Position numbers and translations under genes: made by a program. 64,000 nucleotides of DNA from Prinia subflava (taxonomy: Eukaryota > Chordata > Aves > Passeriformes > Cisticolidae): contig NC_086257.1 of assembly GCF_021018805.1 (NCBI RefSeq), positions 14,504,693-14,568,692 of the forward strand, in the 5' to 3' direction. Positions within the stretch are counted from its first letter, which is position 1. Every line of letters starts with the position of its first letter. The notes beneath the pieces were generated by a model. The model did not search any database, was not told the origin of the DNA, and worked only from the letters and a program-made list of their open reading frames with translations. Positions 46,941 to 60,060 of the stretch are shown here, in pieces.

Positions 46941-49100
46941 AGAGTGCTGTCCTTATTGTAAGGAGTTAAGTCTTTCAGCTCTGGAAAATATTTTAATATT
47001 AAGGCAACTCATTGTAATAAGGTCAGAAATGCAAAAACATGTAAGGTTGAAGGCAAGATGCAGGAGGGTGCAGAGATAAGGAAGTTAGCATGGAGCCCCT
47101 CCTGAATTCTTTTGCAACTTATTCCAAGCAACTCTGATCCCTTTCCATCCCAAGAAAGGTCCAGCCCTTCTTTTCAAGTCCCCAGACCAACACACATTGC
47201 AGGATTTGAAATGTGCATCCCAGTCCCCTCACCTGGCCAGCCTGGGAACAGTAACTCTTGCTGCTGATTCTCCCAGGTGAAGTGAACAGAGTGCTCTCTG
47301 CAGGGAGTGCCCAAGGGGAATGAGCTCGGAGATGCACTGACAACACCATCACCCCACAGTGATGAGAGATGGGAGCCTGGGCATTCCCTGAAGGCTCCCA
47401 CCACACCCCAGTGAGCCCTGAGCAGCCCGGGGCTGAGCCCTGAGATCCTGGGAGGGTGGTGCAGGTCTGTGCTCTCAGCTCCCTGCAGACCCATCTCAGC
47501 AGCAGCTGCAGGGGCAGCCTGAGCTGGGGTGGGTCTGGTGACCACCTCTGTGATCTGCCCCGCTCCAGAGGCAGCCTGCACTCCACACAGTTTAATTACC
47601 AGGTGTATTGCTCTCCAGAGACCAAAGGCAGCTGCTCAGCTGCTAATGGTGGGACTGCTCTGGTTTGCAAGAGAATTGAGAGCTCCGTGTGCACATCTTT
47701 GAGCACATGTCCTACTTCCCGTGTCTTTGTCCACATTCCTGCAGAAATCTAACAGGCACTGAATACCAACATCTAAAACAGCAGAAGGGCCATAGCTGCT
47801 CGAAAACTTTTGCTCTTCTTTCCCCTCATACATTGCCTGGTTGTTTGATCCCACTTTTGCTTTGTAATAAAGAGAATAAGGACAGTGTTAAAGAAATGAG
47901 ATGTGATGAGTGACCTTCCCTATAAACTCCATGGGCAGAGAACGAGGTTGAGCAATAAATTAGAAAGTACCTGTCAGAGCTGCCCTTCCAGATCACTTGG
48001 AACCACAAGGGAGGAATTGCAGCTATCACCACGGCAATTCTGCAGACTCTATTTTATATTGACTTTAAGGTACTACTGAGTGGATAATACTGGAAGTGAA
48101 AATGGGTATGGATGGAGTGGAACCATATGTCCTGTCACTGATTACCCTTCCTAAAGAGGCTCTGAGATTCAATCGGGGAAAAAAATCCTGCTTTTTTTTA
48201 GTGGCAGTGACCCCTAAGGACAGGAGTGTCTGAATCCTTCCAGTAGTTCTCATTCTCACTAGAAGGACAGAGGAGTTTGGTGTAACATTGCAAGTAAAAT
48301 CTTCTACATCCTTCACCAGTCAGTTTTAGTAGTCAAATTACAATAGGTGCCTCACATTTCCATGCACAGCAACTATTTCCATAAAACAATTAGAAAACAT
48401 GAACTGAAGCTGCAATACTGTTTGACTTTTGGAAGGTATTTTTAAATTTTCTTGCTCGGCATAAAGATCTTTTAACTTGCAAGTTGAAGCAATTTATCTT
48501 CATGATGCCACCTGCTGACCACAGGGAAAAGGTCACTGCTGTTACCAGCGACAGCATCCCCGCAGAACAGCCTCTCGTAGCATTTCTCCTCCTCCTTCCC
48601 CTCTTTCAAGAGAAGGTCAAGCATCACCTCTCCTCCAGGGAGGAGTGACTTCTAACATTTCCTCTTTTCATTAGCAGCAGTTAATGGAAATGGTAATAAA
48701 TCACCCTTCATGTTCTCATACAGACAGTTACAGCCAGCAAAAACCATCTGCCTGTCTGGGCTCCCACAAGGAGCCATAAGATAAGGGGGAAAAATCATTC
48801 TCGTCACACAAACCTCAATTTTTAATCCACAGCATGACTGAAACTCCTTGTCCAAGCCTCTTTCAGTCCTACCCTGGAGGAGATGCTGTGGAATCTTTTG
48901 TGTGGCACTGTTAGCTGTGTCATAGCAGGGTGTCACTGCTCTGGACAGAGTCACTGCCCACCGTTCTCTCACAGACCCAAACAGGGCTGTAAAGAATTTA
49001 TGATCTCCATGTAGGGACAAGGGGGGAGTGGGAAAACCCACATCAAATGGCTGACTGAGATCACAATGCAGAGCCACACCCCAGCTGGACACAGTCACAC
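46941..49100. other. Unique sequence with fortuitous GC-rich frames
   Basis: A 155-codon minus frame at 47,119-47,586 overlaps a 135-codon minus frame in another phase, within a GC-richer segment. A 188-codon minus frame at 48,652-49,218 is the longest uninterrupted frame outside the CpG island, but it has no recognisable domain or splice context. Confidence 0.45.
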
Positions 49101-49138
49101 AGGACACACTGCCACCCCCAGGACACACTGCCACCCCC
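49101..49138 (+). repeat. 19-bp tandem duplication
   Basis: Two perfect adjacent copies of a 19-mer that starts AGGACACACTG and ends CCACCCCC. Confidence 0.95.
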
Positions 49139-52100
49139 AGACTGCAAAGCCCATCAGCTCTCCTGGACCTAGACCTGCTACAAGATGTGGGGAGTATGGA
49201 CAGTCCCTCTCTCTGCAAGGAGGTGCAGATCAGGGTTATCCTCTTAGTCTACACAAAGACTGTACAGGAAGACAGGGCAAGAAGACAGGAGATGATAAAG
49301 ACGAGCTACATCCAGCCCCTGCTTCCTTTTTCAGGCAGATTTTGAACTAAACAAAAAATACAAAAGACAAATTCTGGTGCCTGGTGAAATGAAGGAGACA
49401 TGCAGACATTTTAAGGTCTCTGACAAAGAGCAGTGATGGTAGTGCAGTACAGGTGCCAGCTGTGGAGCTCTGTTAATGAATTTCCTTTTCTCTCAAACGT
49501 TAATGGATGCCACAGACTGGCAGTACAACATATTTGAAACCCCATATGACTGTTCATTGCAATTCTCAAGCAAAGCTGGTGGTACTTGTGTTTTATCACC
49601 TCAATTTTTTTATTACAAGTCATTTCATTTACAAGGTATGTGGCATGAAACAAGATGCACATGGACTTAGGTGAAGGCATATTTAAATAGGTTATGTTCA
49701 AATAACATCTAAGTAGGTGACAGGTTGTGCTTAACATGGTTAAATAGGCTATTTACTGTTTTTCAAGTTTAGTACTTAAATGGTTTGCTTGGCAAATATA
49801 GAGTGAGTGTCCCCAAGGCAATAGGAGTCAGGCAGAAAGTATAAAGATTGCCTTTTCTGGTGCTTCTGTGGTGGTAAAATTGCAAACAGATTTTTCACAC
49901 ACACATTGGCCATTCAAGCAAAGCAGGAACCTCATCTGTCCTCACATGCTTGCTTGCTTTGTTTCTTTCTTTCTTTATTTTCATGTGGCAAACCATTTAG
50001 AAATCAGCTTCCAGCCGAGCACATCCATCCCCTGGGCACTGGAGCCACCCTGCAGCCCTGGTGTTGGTGCCTGCTCCCACCCCAGGCACAGCACAGCCCC
50101 ACAGAGGGAACGTGTCCTTCAGCTCTGAGGAATGCAGAGCAAACATGAGTATTGCTTCTGCACTCCCAATTTACATCTACTTCTGATGCAGACAATCTTC
50201 ATTCAGCAAGAGGATACTCAAATATTGAAAAGCATCTAGGCTATTAGGATATGTATATCCCACATCAAACAAGACCTCCAGAATTTCAGCTCGTCAGGAA
50301 TTGCATCATCATACATTACAGCATCCTACCCCTTCTTTGGCAGAAGTGTTCCCAAACTTATCAGTCACCTTTGTGTTTATCTGCCAGCACACTGAAAAAT
50401 GTGGGGTTTTAGAAAATTAATTCTAAGCAACACTAGCAAGTGAACAATGAACTAGGTTTAAAGAGATGGCTCATTTGTAGGGGGACACCTAGAAGTGGTC
50501 ACTGAGCAGCAAAGAAAACTCCCATATTTCCTTCCTTTTCCTGACCATTCCCAGAATTTTTTGAGACTGGACTGACATATGAAGAGTAAATCAGGGTAGG
50601 AGAAGACCAATACAGATCTGCTTTTCAAAAATATTGGAATTAAAAGCTATTGGACATTTGTTATGAGATCTCCTGAACTGTTTATTAGATATTTTACCAC
50701 CTCCACCTAAGATCAGACCATCTGATGAAGTTCCAATTCCTCATTCTGGTTTTTTCTAATGTTTTTCTTCATCAAATACAGAAGAATGGTGCTGTGGGAA
50801 ATGAAAAAAAAAAATTCTTAGTGATTTTCAGTATGTACCATAAAAATAAAAAGAACTGATTCACTGATACAGCAGTTTGATAATCCCTCTGTTTCCTCTT
50901 TCCTTCCAGAATCTCTCTGTCATACTCAAAAAAGGTTGGCTTCCTATCAGTTCCCAATCCTTTCTTTCCCTGACATCCCATTTTTAATGTCACAGCTGTG
51001 ACCTCCAGGCTGAGGAAGAGGCAGGAAGGATATTTTGACTTAATAACCAAATAGGCAATTTTGCTGTGAACAGCCTAATTTGTTTTCCTTTGTGTCTATG
51101 AGAAGCCAATGAATAATCTGCAATGTTCAATTCCATCAAGCTTTGAGGGTTGATGTAGGTTTCTTCTTGCTCTCTTTGAGGGCTTATACTAAAATAATGA
51201 GGCATTTTAGAAAATTTTCAAGCTACCTGAACTCATCAATTTCAGACACTTACCTAACTGTGTCCCTTTGATCCCCTCGCACCAGGAGGGGAAGTGAATT
51301 TGAAAGACAATAGAACTTTTTTTTAAAAAAAGTTATTTTCTGAGGCCAACTCACTTTCTGTCCCACTTTGTGGAGGAACAGCCTCTAAAATGGCAGATAA
51401 AAGCCTGAGCTTCCTGTCTTGCTCAGGGAATTCTGGTTTTATAGTTGCATTATAAATACTTTTTCTTATTTTAAAACATGTGAAAGGCAACAAAGAGACA
51501 CAGCCAGTCCCACTCCCTGTGGCAGAAATACAATTAGTGAGTGAACTGAATCCTTCCATGGACTAAAACAGGAGCTCCACAGCATCCTGGTCCCTCAGGG
51601 CACTAGAGGGAAACCAAACCCTGTCTCAACACTGCCACACCATGAGGCTCTGGATGAGCCCTTCCCCTTCCTGCACCTTGTTTTTATCTATTTAATCCAC
51701 ATTACTGTAATTCTTAGTTTCAGCAAGACACTTATACAGTAAATTTACAGAAAAAGCTGACATTAACTTCTGATCATGCCTTCAGAAACACCTTCTGCAG
51801 ACATCCCTCTCCATGGAGCTCGGCTCTGTGGCTTTTCTTTGCCTTGGGGAAGCTGATCCCTGCTCTTGCTTGCAAGCTTTGATCCCATCATCATTCCTCC
51901 TCTCCAGGCTTTGCCTGTCCTTGCTCTCAAGCAGAAAGGGCTTAGAAAAAGAGACACCTCTCATGAAGCTGCAATTCAGCCTGGAGGTCTCTCTGAGGCA
52001 CAAGACTGAGTGAGAGCTGCTGAGGGTGCCCTGGTGCTCCCCCTGCCCAGGACCCCCCCAAGGAGGGCTGTAGGTGCCACCACCCTGCCCCTGCTCCCAG

Positions 52101-55100
52101 CTCAGCCCTCAGTGCCCATCACAGCTCCCCTGGGCACAGGGGCAGCTGATGCTGTGCCCCAGGGCAGGGCATTGCTGGGCTCTACTGCCCAGAGCCTGCA
52201 GCACCTCGGGAGTGCAGGCTGCAGGGCTGCCCTTGGGAGGGGAACTGGGCAGAGCTGCTGCTTGCCAGCCCCTCTGTGAGGCTCCTCCTTTAGTCTCAGT
52301 TGTTGGACAGTTTAAGAGCTATTGGACGAGGGGCCAGGGCTTGGCAGGGCTGCTGCTGCTCAGGCCATAATCTCTCTGCCTCTCATTTGTTCTCATTTGC
52401 TCCAGCCAGCAGCTCTCATGACAACTCTGTGGCAGCACATCCTTCAAAGGCCAGCAGCCAGATAAACAAACTGGACTACCAGATATTTCAGCAGCAAGTC
52501 TCAGCCAAGGAAGGAAAGCCCTTGAGTCCTTATAATAAAGCAAGAAAAGGTAAAGTTTCCCTCCTCCCTGCAAAGTTTTGACCCTTGAAGGTAGTTGCTG
52601 CCTCAGAGAGGAGACAGAATATTTGGAATTGCCTGAAGTAGGAGTGGAGTAGGGTGAATAATGGTAAGCAGCAGGAAAATTATGACATTATAGGAAAACA
52701 GGAAAAAAATAGAGTTAAGCAGGCAGGGGAAATTCCCTTTTCCAGCCCAGCTGTTAGATCTGCTTGAGGCAAGGAGAGAAGCAGTAGCACCACTGGATAG
52801 TGGATAGTGGACAAGCACTGCATTCCAGGGTGCTGGGGAGGCTCATCCAAACACACCCCAGGATTTATTCCTGCTGCAAGTTCTGCAGTTCGAGTGTGAG
52901 GCTTCCCCAGTGAAAGCTGCCAGCACCACCTGCCGTGATTTAAATTCCAGAATCCTCCTCAGGCGGGTGCGAGCAGTGACCAAGGCAAGGCTTTGTTTGC
53001 AGAGTTGTCTCACTGCACTCAGCTCCTGCTGCTGCAGGACTCCTCCCTTCCCTGGGCATCTCAAAAACACAGTGCAGAAATGAGGAGATGTGCTGTGGTT
53101 TTGCAATGCAATGCATGCCTGATTACCAAGCAAATTTGGCCTTGGTGTTAAGGTAACCAAAGCACTACAAATTGCTTGGTGAAGAATAAGTCCTTTTTAC
53201 TGCAAAGCATGGCTGTTCAGATATATTTTTCCCAGTTTAATAAGTTTTCAAAAGTGGGTTTAAATGTGCTTTAAGCTTCTAAACTGCTGGGGAAGCCTAA
53301 TATTTTCTCTCTGTGCAATGTGACAACAAATAACCTTAATTCCTATTCTTCCACACAGCTCCCACCTTCTCAGGGCCAAACAAGCAATGTATTTATGTTA
53401 CTGATTGAAACAAGAGTTTAGTCCAACTTAGCTCAGCTTTACAGGATCTGCCTGAGAGCCACCAGTCCTGTCCAGCTCCATCTCCCAGCCTGGACACAAC
53501 TGCCACCATCAGTGACAACTGCACCTCCCTCCCAGGAGAGAGGATACCTTTAGCATGGCAATGCAGATTTAGGCACATGTCAAAAAAAGTCCATTACTCC
53601 CTCCAGACCACAGGGCAGCTCTGTGTGATCCCCCTGACGCACCAGGGGAAAATGATCACAAAGGACAGGAGAAGGAGTGGCTGCTGACATCAGGAGCACC
53701 TTTCCTGCAGGCAGGGCACAGCTCTCAGGGATCTCCTGATGCTGACAGGAGGAGCTGCAGAGCTGCACACTTGCACTCCCAGGCAAGTCTCAGCAGTGGG
53801 GTTTTGATGGTGTGGGGTACACCTCTGATCAAGCCCATTATTCTCCCCATTTCATTATCTAATGGTCCCTGCCTGTGCAGCAGCTGTATAAAGAGTTTGG
53901 GGCTGATCTAATTTGCCAGAGATTTTGTCTGGGTAGCTGCAAGCACAGAGCTGTGATTTCTATGATGTGGCACAGCAGCAGCTACTCAGCCCCAGCTCTG
54001 AGATGGCTCTAGCTCAAAGGAAATGAGGTGCTCATTTATATCAGTTGCAGTTTTGCTTTGGAAAGAAAATAAATTCAACTAATAAAGCAAGACAAATCCC
54101 TCTGACACATGCACAGAAACAGCTGCCTTGGAAAAAAGAGCAGCTGTACAGGTTTGTGAAAGTAAAGGAAATATTTCCATAGATTGGTAAGGTCAGACAG
54201 CTGCTGGAAAGGCAGAAACTCTCCAGGGTGAAGAACTCCCTCTGCTCCCCAGAGGACACAGTTAGAAATTCTTTCTCTTTGCCCAGCTCTGCCAGAGCTC
54301 TGTCCAGGCTTGGAACAACAAGTCAGAAACGTGTGGATGAAGTGCAGACTAAAATGTTCAGAGGTACAGAAAACTCAGTGTGGTAGAAAAGGGTGAAACA
54401 GGAACTGATTGACTTAGAAAAAGGGAGGAGAGGCACTCAGTGCTCTGCAAACAAAAGGCTACAACAGAAAACAAGTTACAAGTTCATCTGTGGTGGTCTG
54501 GGTAAGAAGGGATGGGCTTGGACTGCAGTAGGGGAAATTCCAAAAATATTCTTAATATGTAGCCAAAGGAAAAAAATGGAGAAAGACTGGAAATTCTTGT
54601 GCATGAGAGATCTGGATGCTCCGGATGTAAAAAATCTTACATGAAGAGTTTAGAAAAGGATCTTTCAGAGGCACAGCAAGGTGAGTCAATCCTGTCTTTA
54701 AACAGAAAGAAAGGCATGGACTTACGGCCTTTCCAACCCAATTTTCTCTAACTCCTGTGACTTCTATTGTTAGTAGTTGCCTTGCTAAAATGGAACAGTT
54801 TCTCATCTTCCTCGAACATACTTTGCCAAAGACAGAGCAAGGAAAAAAAGGCATTTTAATTGGAATCTTCTCCATTCACCTCCTGTACATCTCCCACAAA
54901 ACAGAAAAACACTCAAGTCATCTCTTCCTAACCACATTCTCCCAAGAGGATTTTGCAGAGAGGAAAAAACCCGGATCCATTAAAAAAGCAATATTGCGCT
55001 TTTTTTTTTTATTGAAATGAAAAGAACTAAAATAGTTCTTTTCCCCACTGAAAAATAAAGAGGTGAATGGAGAAGCAGCAGACAGGCTTTATGGAGGCGT

Positions 55101-56534
55101 TTATCTCTGAACTCATCAAGACACCAGCGGTGCTAACGCTGGGGAAGGACAAGGTCCTGTGTGCTTAACAACCCAGAGCAACACTGCAGATTGGGGAAGG
55201 CTTTGAAGTACAGCAGATTCCTGTAACCAGTGAAAACTGTGGCAGCAGTGTGGGGGTGGATTTAGGTAAGCAGAAAGTCATTTTATTCTCAGGTAAATTC
55301 AGCCCAGGTATTTCTGAAGGCTACAAAATCTGCTCCAGAAAAATCCCATAAGTAGCAGCTTCAAATGGATTATTCAAGCATTTTACATTTATACTACAGC
55401 TTGAAACAAGTAAGGGGGTTTATTGTATGTCTTCATTCCAAGATGAGAGTTGCCAAATTCAGATTTGGAGCCAGGTTTTCCTAGAGGAAACCAAGAGATG
55501 AGGGTTTTCTGTGGGATCATACTGAAGTAATTCTGGATTTAATCATGCAAACTCTTTGCAGACATTGACTTCATGTCTCTGTTCTGCAGCTGGCCAAGAA
55601 GAATGGTCTTAAACTTTTGCATACACACATACATGCTAATGATTGTGTATTTTTTTTCTAGCTGATCCCACCTAAAATTCTCCTTGCAAATATTGATCTG
55701 AGAATTCTGGCAAGAAACAAAAGCACTAAATGAGGAAAAAGGAACTCTAAGAGGAAAACAAGAATAGAACTGGAACCAAAGCCACATGAAATTTTGTCTT
55801 CCATGTCTTTTTTAAACTGGTCCCAACAAAATCTATGACTCTGGAAGATACTGAAAACTCAGATGCCAGCACAGTCCATGGCCATCAATCCAGTGTTTTC
55901 TGTGCTAGGCAGAGTCTTGGGCTGTAACATTTTTCTCCTCCCACCCATGTTTTGTGTGACTGGTGAAGCTGTCAAACTTCACCTGGTCTTCTCATTCCTT
56001 GGCAAAGCCCAGAAAAATAAAGCACCTGCTGTCAGGGAAGCCAATCACAAAATAGAACCTGCCTTTGTCCAGACAAATCCAGAGGATTTCACATCACACC
56101 CAGTTCCCTGAGTCCCTCTTTCCAGAGGCTTTCGGTACAAGTGTTAAACAGGCCTTGCCACTGGTGCTTTATAGACACACACAGGGACTGACTGTGCAGC
56201 CAGGATCTCACAGCACCCCAGAGAGCAGCACCCAGAGCAATTCCAAGGAGCAGGGCACACTAAGCACTCCTCTTGTTTGCCTCTCACTGTTTTCTAATAA
56301 AGGTCACAGGGAAAAAAAATGCTGCCACATAAGAAATAAGTTATTAATAGCCAGGACTCCAAGAAATCCCTTTTCATGTTCTCCTGAGGACTCTGAGCTG
56401 TCATAGCTGCCCAGGAAGAGACAGGAGTCCTCAGGGCAGCCCTAGAGGGGCTTTATTCAAGAGAATTGAATAATGTCTGGTATAGAAAATTATGTGATGA
56501 ACCAATAGATCACAAGGAATCAGTTCAAAACAAA
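49139..56534. other. Long gene-poor stretch of unique sequence
   Basis: It includes a (TTTC)n tract near 49,962-49,976 and a GC-rich but CpG-poor segment at about 52,010-52,370, which is not a CpG island. Frames there are open in two phases, so coding is not supported. No repeat family or RNA gene is recognised between these. Confidence 0.5.
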
Positions 56535-56751
56535 ATATCCAAGGTTTTCTTTAGTGTGAAGGTAGTGAGACACTGGCAGAGGTTGCCCAGAGAAGTTGTA
56601 GATGTCCCACCCCTTGCAGGGCCAGACAGAGTGGGCTTAGAGCAACCTGGTCTAGTGGAAGAAGTCCTTGCCCTGGGCAGGAGGGTTGGAATAAGATATT
56701 CTTTCAGGTCCCTTTCAATCCAAACAATTCTAGGATCCTAGGATCACAGGA
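56535..56751 (+). mobile_element. CR1 LINE 3' end (plus orientation)
   Basis: The fragment follows the conserved CR1 3' region in order: GAGACACTGGCAGAGGTTG, then CCCAGAGAAG, a GTAGATGTCCCACCCC block, TTAGAGCAACCTGGTCTAG, then GGAGGGTTGGAATAAGATAT, and CAGGTCCCTTTCAATCCAAAC. It ends in ATTCTAGGATCCTAGGATC, a degenerate form of the tandem octamer that terminates CR1 elements. It is a 5'-truncated copy with no coding capacity and is the clearest sign that the genome is avian or at least sauropsid. Confidence 0.9.
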
Positions 56752-57364
56752 CAGGCAACAACTGTGTTAGAGCTGGCTGACAATGCATATCCTCTCAGGC
56801 AGTGCTTATTCTCTTTGCAGCTGCCTTAAGAGGTTTTTAATTCAACTTTTTATCCTTTTCACTAGACATGTTCCCAGCTGGAACAAAATAAATTACCCTT
56901 AGCTATCCAAATGAAAATTAAAAAGCATCAGTAAAACTTGACTAACATCTTAACACATTCCAAATCTCTTCCAAACCCATATTATCATTCTGAACAAGCC
57001 AGTATAATCAATCCCCTCCTACATTCTTTTCACTGTTCTAAGTAGCCTTTTCCTTTACTTATAGCTGTGGTGTTGCACACTTGCAATCTACCAGAAAAAT
57101 CTTAAAATAGGAAAACTATTTTTGCTTTTTCGCCCATACTCATCAGGCACAAAAACAGCACCAAAAAAAAAAGCTGCAAGGTCACCTTATTCACATGTCT
57201 TCAGACTGGTCTGAATAGTCTGACTCCCTGTTATCCAAAGCTTATTTTCTGAGAATGGCACTGATTTCAGCAAACCTATTCCCACAGGTTAAGGACAAGC
57301 CAGTGGGTTTATTTGAATGACAGCTCTACATACCTGTACCTTCATCCTGAGAAAGCAGTCAAAG
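56752..57364. other. Unique sequence between two LINE fragments
   Basis: AT-rich; no gene or repeat recognised. Confidence 0.5.
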
Positions 57365-57834
57365 AGAGTTAAAATGGTTCCAGTCTAAAAAGATTAGGTT
57401 TCTTCAATCCTAAAAAGAAACAGCTAAGGGAAGTATAAAAATATCCATAAAATCAGGAGTGGCATGGAGACTGGGAACAGGTACAGGCTGCACAGGCACT
57501 GTCTCCAAACCAGAACTAAGGGCCATCAGACAAAACCATAAGAACAGCTTCAAAACACTCTAAAGGAGGTAGTTCTGCATAAATGTGTATTGCAGCCAAG
57601 GAGCTCATTGTTCTGAATGTTGTGGATGACAGAAGTTGACACAGGCTAAAAATTGGAACATTTCTCTGAAGAGTAAAGTACAAAGACAGACACTGCCTTT
57701 GCTGTACAAAAGGCCTGCATCACAAACTGTTGGAAGCAAGATTATTTAAAAAATTACCACTATACTTGCCTGTATGCTACTGTAAATGAGACACTGGACT
57801 AGATCCAGCATGTTTATTCTTATGTCCCTATAAA
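57365..57834 (+). mobile_element. Ancient CR1/L3-like LINE fragment (plus orientation)
   Basis: The order of motifs matches the 3' part of ancient amniote CR1/L3 elements. First comes an AAAAAGATTAGGTTTCTTCA block, then AAATCAGGAGTGGCATGGAGA, AACCAGAACTAAGGGCCATCA, and GGAGCTCATTGTTCTGAATG. Next is TTGTGGATGACAGAAG, and near the end GAGACACTGGACTAGATCCAG with TTCTTATGTCCCTATA. In the family these correspond to 'aaaatcatgagtggtgtggag', 'caagaactaggggtcatc', 'tggaactcattgcc', and the terminal 'atactgggctagatggaccat..attcttatgttctta'. Divergence is high and no ORF remains, so the insertion is old. Boundaries are approximate. Confidence 0.7.
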
Positions 57835-59689
57835 ATTTTTTGAATGAGAAAAAAGATTGCTGGGAGGAAAAACAAGTTTAGGAAATAATGTTACCGAATG
57901 CTTTCAATATTTTGCTAAAAACAGAAGAGAAAGAAGTGTTACTTATCCAGAAAATTCAATGGAAAACAGTGCTTAAAATGTTTTTTTCCAAAATGTAATC
58001 ATGCCTCTTGTTCCTGTACTAACCTTGGTGTCACCCACGAACTCCTCATTGCAGTTTAGAGTGAAGCTTGCTTTGAAGTGTTGCTGTGCCATACAAATGC
58101 TCTTTATGTGTGTTCTCACACAAATCTACTGGCTCAAGCAACAGACCATATTTCTGCTCCTCCTAATTCCTGCCTGCCCTAAAATTGAAGAGCTTTGCCC
58201 CTTTCTGTGTGTCACCAAGAACACTGATGGCAAAGACTCAGCCGAGTACCCAGGGAAAGCCTTCCTGGAGGTGTCAGGACTTCCATAAGGAGTTTATACC
58301 CAGCTTGCAAGAATTTTATTAATACAGAAAGTCACAAGAAGGAGGAGACCCAGGACAGCTCCCAGATCACTGTTATGTCTTTGGGATAACAAACTAGCAC
58401 AAAACTTGTAAGGAAACATATTTCTAGTTATAAGATCAGGCATCACTAAGAGGTTTTTGTGCATGGAATGTTCATACTTATTTAAAAGCACATTCAGATT
58501 TGCAATGGCATGTACAAACCTTATCAAAAGTGAAGTGGGCCTGATGCTGCTCTTTCTAGAAGAACAGGTCTCTGTGGGATGAGCAGGAACTCCATCCCTC
58601 ACCACTCGTCACTGGGTCTCACACAAAACTCTTTGAGGCATTAAAAACAAAGGGAAATAAGACATTTTTACTATTTGGTAACAAAACTTAGGAGAAAAAT
58701 CTCTCAATTTTGTATTGAGGAGAGGTTCAGTTACATTTGGAGATGCCTCTTGGCAACAAGTCAAAATTCTGGCCTACTATTTCTCCAGCTAATGGGAAGA
58801 TGGAAAAAGTTAAATAATCCATGAGACTTCAAATGATAATTTTCTATAACTACTACGGGATTTAGAAGACCTAACCCCAATCTAAGGTGTCCAAATAACA
58901 CTTCATCTCTAACTACATGTCTACAACATAAACTACACTCATAACCCTATAAAAACCCTCAACTCTTCCTCTTCTGATTTTCAGATTTATTCATAGAAAA
59001 ACACTTCAGTCATCACTGAGCTGTGATTGCCTCCTGGGTGGCAGGCAGCACTTAAACTGCTCAGTGCTTGAGGATGCAACCAGATGAGACAGCCGAGAGA
59101 ATTATACCTGGGCAAAGCAGCCCCAATCCCCAGGAGCACTTTGGCTCTAACTCTCACTGACACCCAAGGCAGCGTGGCCCTAAATTACTGCAGGGAGCTG
59201 TGACAGGGCAGTTTTTCCAAGCAGAGTTTGGTCAGGCAGCAGTAAAAGCCCTGTCCTCTCCAGGAGTGATGCTGGGTAATGGGAAGTGGAGACACATTCT
59301 GTTTTACTCCTCCTGCCAACAGCAGCTCCAGACAGAGCTGTTGAGACAATCACGACACTGGCCAGCCCCAAGGCTGCTCTGCTGGGTGGATGCAATGCAG
59401 GAGCCACCCCAGGGTCCACAGCAGGTCTCAGCATTAGAATTTACACGTCTGTGCCAGCACACTCCAGCTCTGAGGAACTCACAGCAAGCTGCCAGCCCAG
59501 CTTCTGCAAGCCTGAAAAACTCAACTAACAGAACAAAGTGTATAGACAGACATGATGGGAAGCAAATTACCAGGATTGCTATGGTAACAACAGGGAGTGA
59601 ATGATGACTTCAAGGTCACGACAACATATGCATCTTGTAGGAACAGCTAATTGTCTGACTTTGCTCACTGACACTCACTGACACCACAA
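57835..59689. other. Unique sequence, no gene assignable
   Basis: Short frames only, such as 95 codons at 58,001-58,288 (+) and 134 codons at 59,200-59,604 (+), the latter overlapped by open frames in other phases. Confidence 0.5.
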
Positions 59690-60060
59690 CATATTTTTCA
59701 CTAAATACCTTAGTATTTGAATTGTGCTGCCTCCAGCTACTATTAATATATTTTACATTCATTCTTTGAATAAATCCCCACTAATATTTCCAGCTGAAGT
59801 TCCCAAACATATATTCAATTTATATTTAATGAGACAGTGTGAGTTAAGTAAATGAGTGCTCATTAATTAAAGCATATGTATAGTGGGCTGAGAGGATTAA
59901 TTAGTTAATGTTTGCAGAGAGCTCTAAAAAATGTAAAAACGATCTAAACATGAACTGTGCTTTGGAAAAAAGAAGGAGAATGATGAGATGAAGAGATATA
60001 GAACATTATATCTAACATTTAATGAACACCTCCTAAAATCATGCATGGTTTGTCATCATT
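59690..60060. promoter_or_regulatory. AT-rich tract dense in TAAT/TTAATTA motifs; best conserved non-coding element candidate
   Basis: This roughly 370-bp stretch is non-repetitive and closed in all frames. It carries a dense set of homeodomain-type sites, including CATTAATTAAAGCATATG near 59,861 and GGATTAATTAGTTAATG near 59,894. The overlapping TTAATTA palindromes are the form bound by paired-type and other homeodomain dimers. This is what many vertebrate developmental enhancers look like, but function and conservation are inferred only. Confidence 0.25.

Noticed and set aside
47119..47586. 155-codon minus-strand ORF
   Set aside because: It overlaps a 135-codon ORF in a different phase on the same strand within a GC-richer segment, and no domain is recognised.
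48652..49218. 188-codon minus-strand ORF, the longest outside the CpG island
   Set aside because: No domain, coiled coil, signal peptide or splice context is recognised. Part of it is the 19-bp tandem duplication, which extends the frame artificially.
52010..52370. GC-rich segment considered as a second CpG island
   Set aside because: GC is high but I count only a couple of CpG dinucleotides, so it is CpG-depleted. Two overlapping open phases there are explained by GC content.
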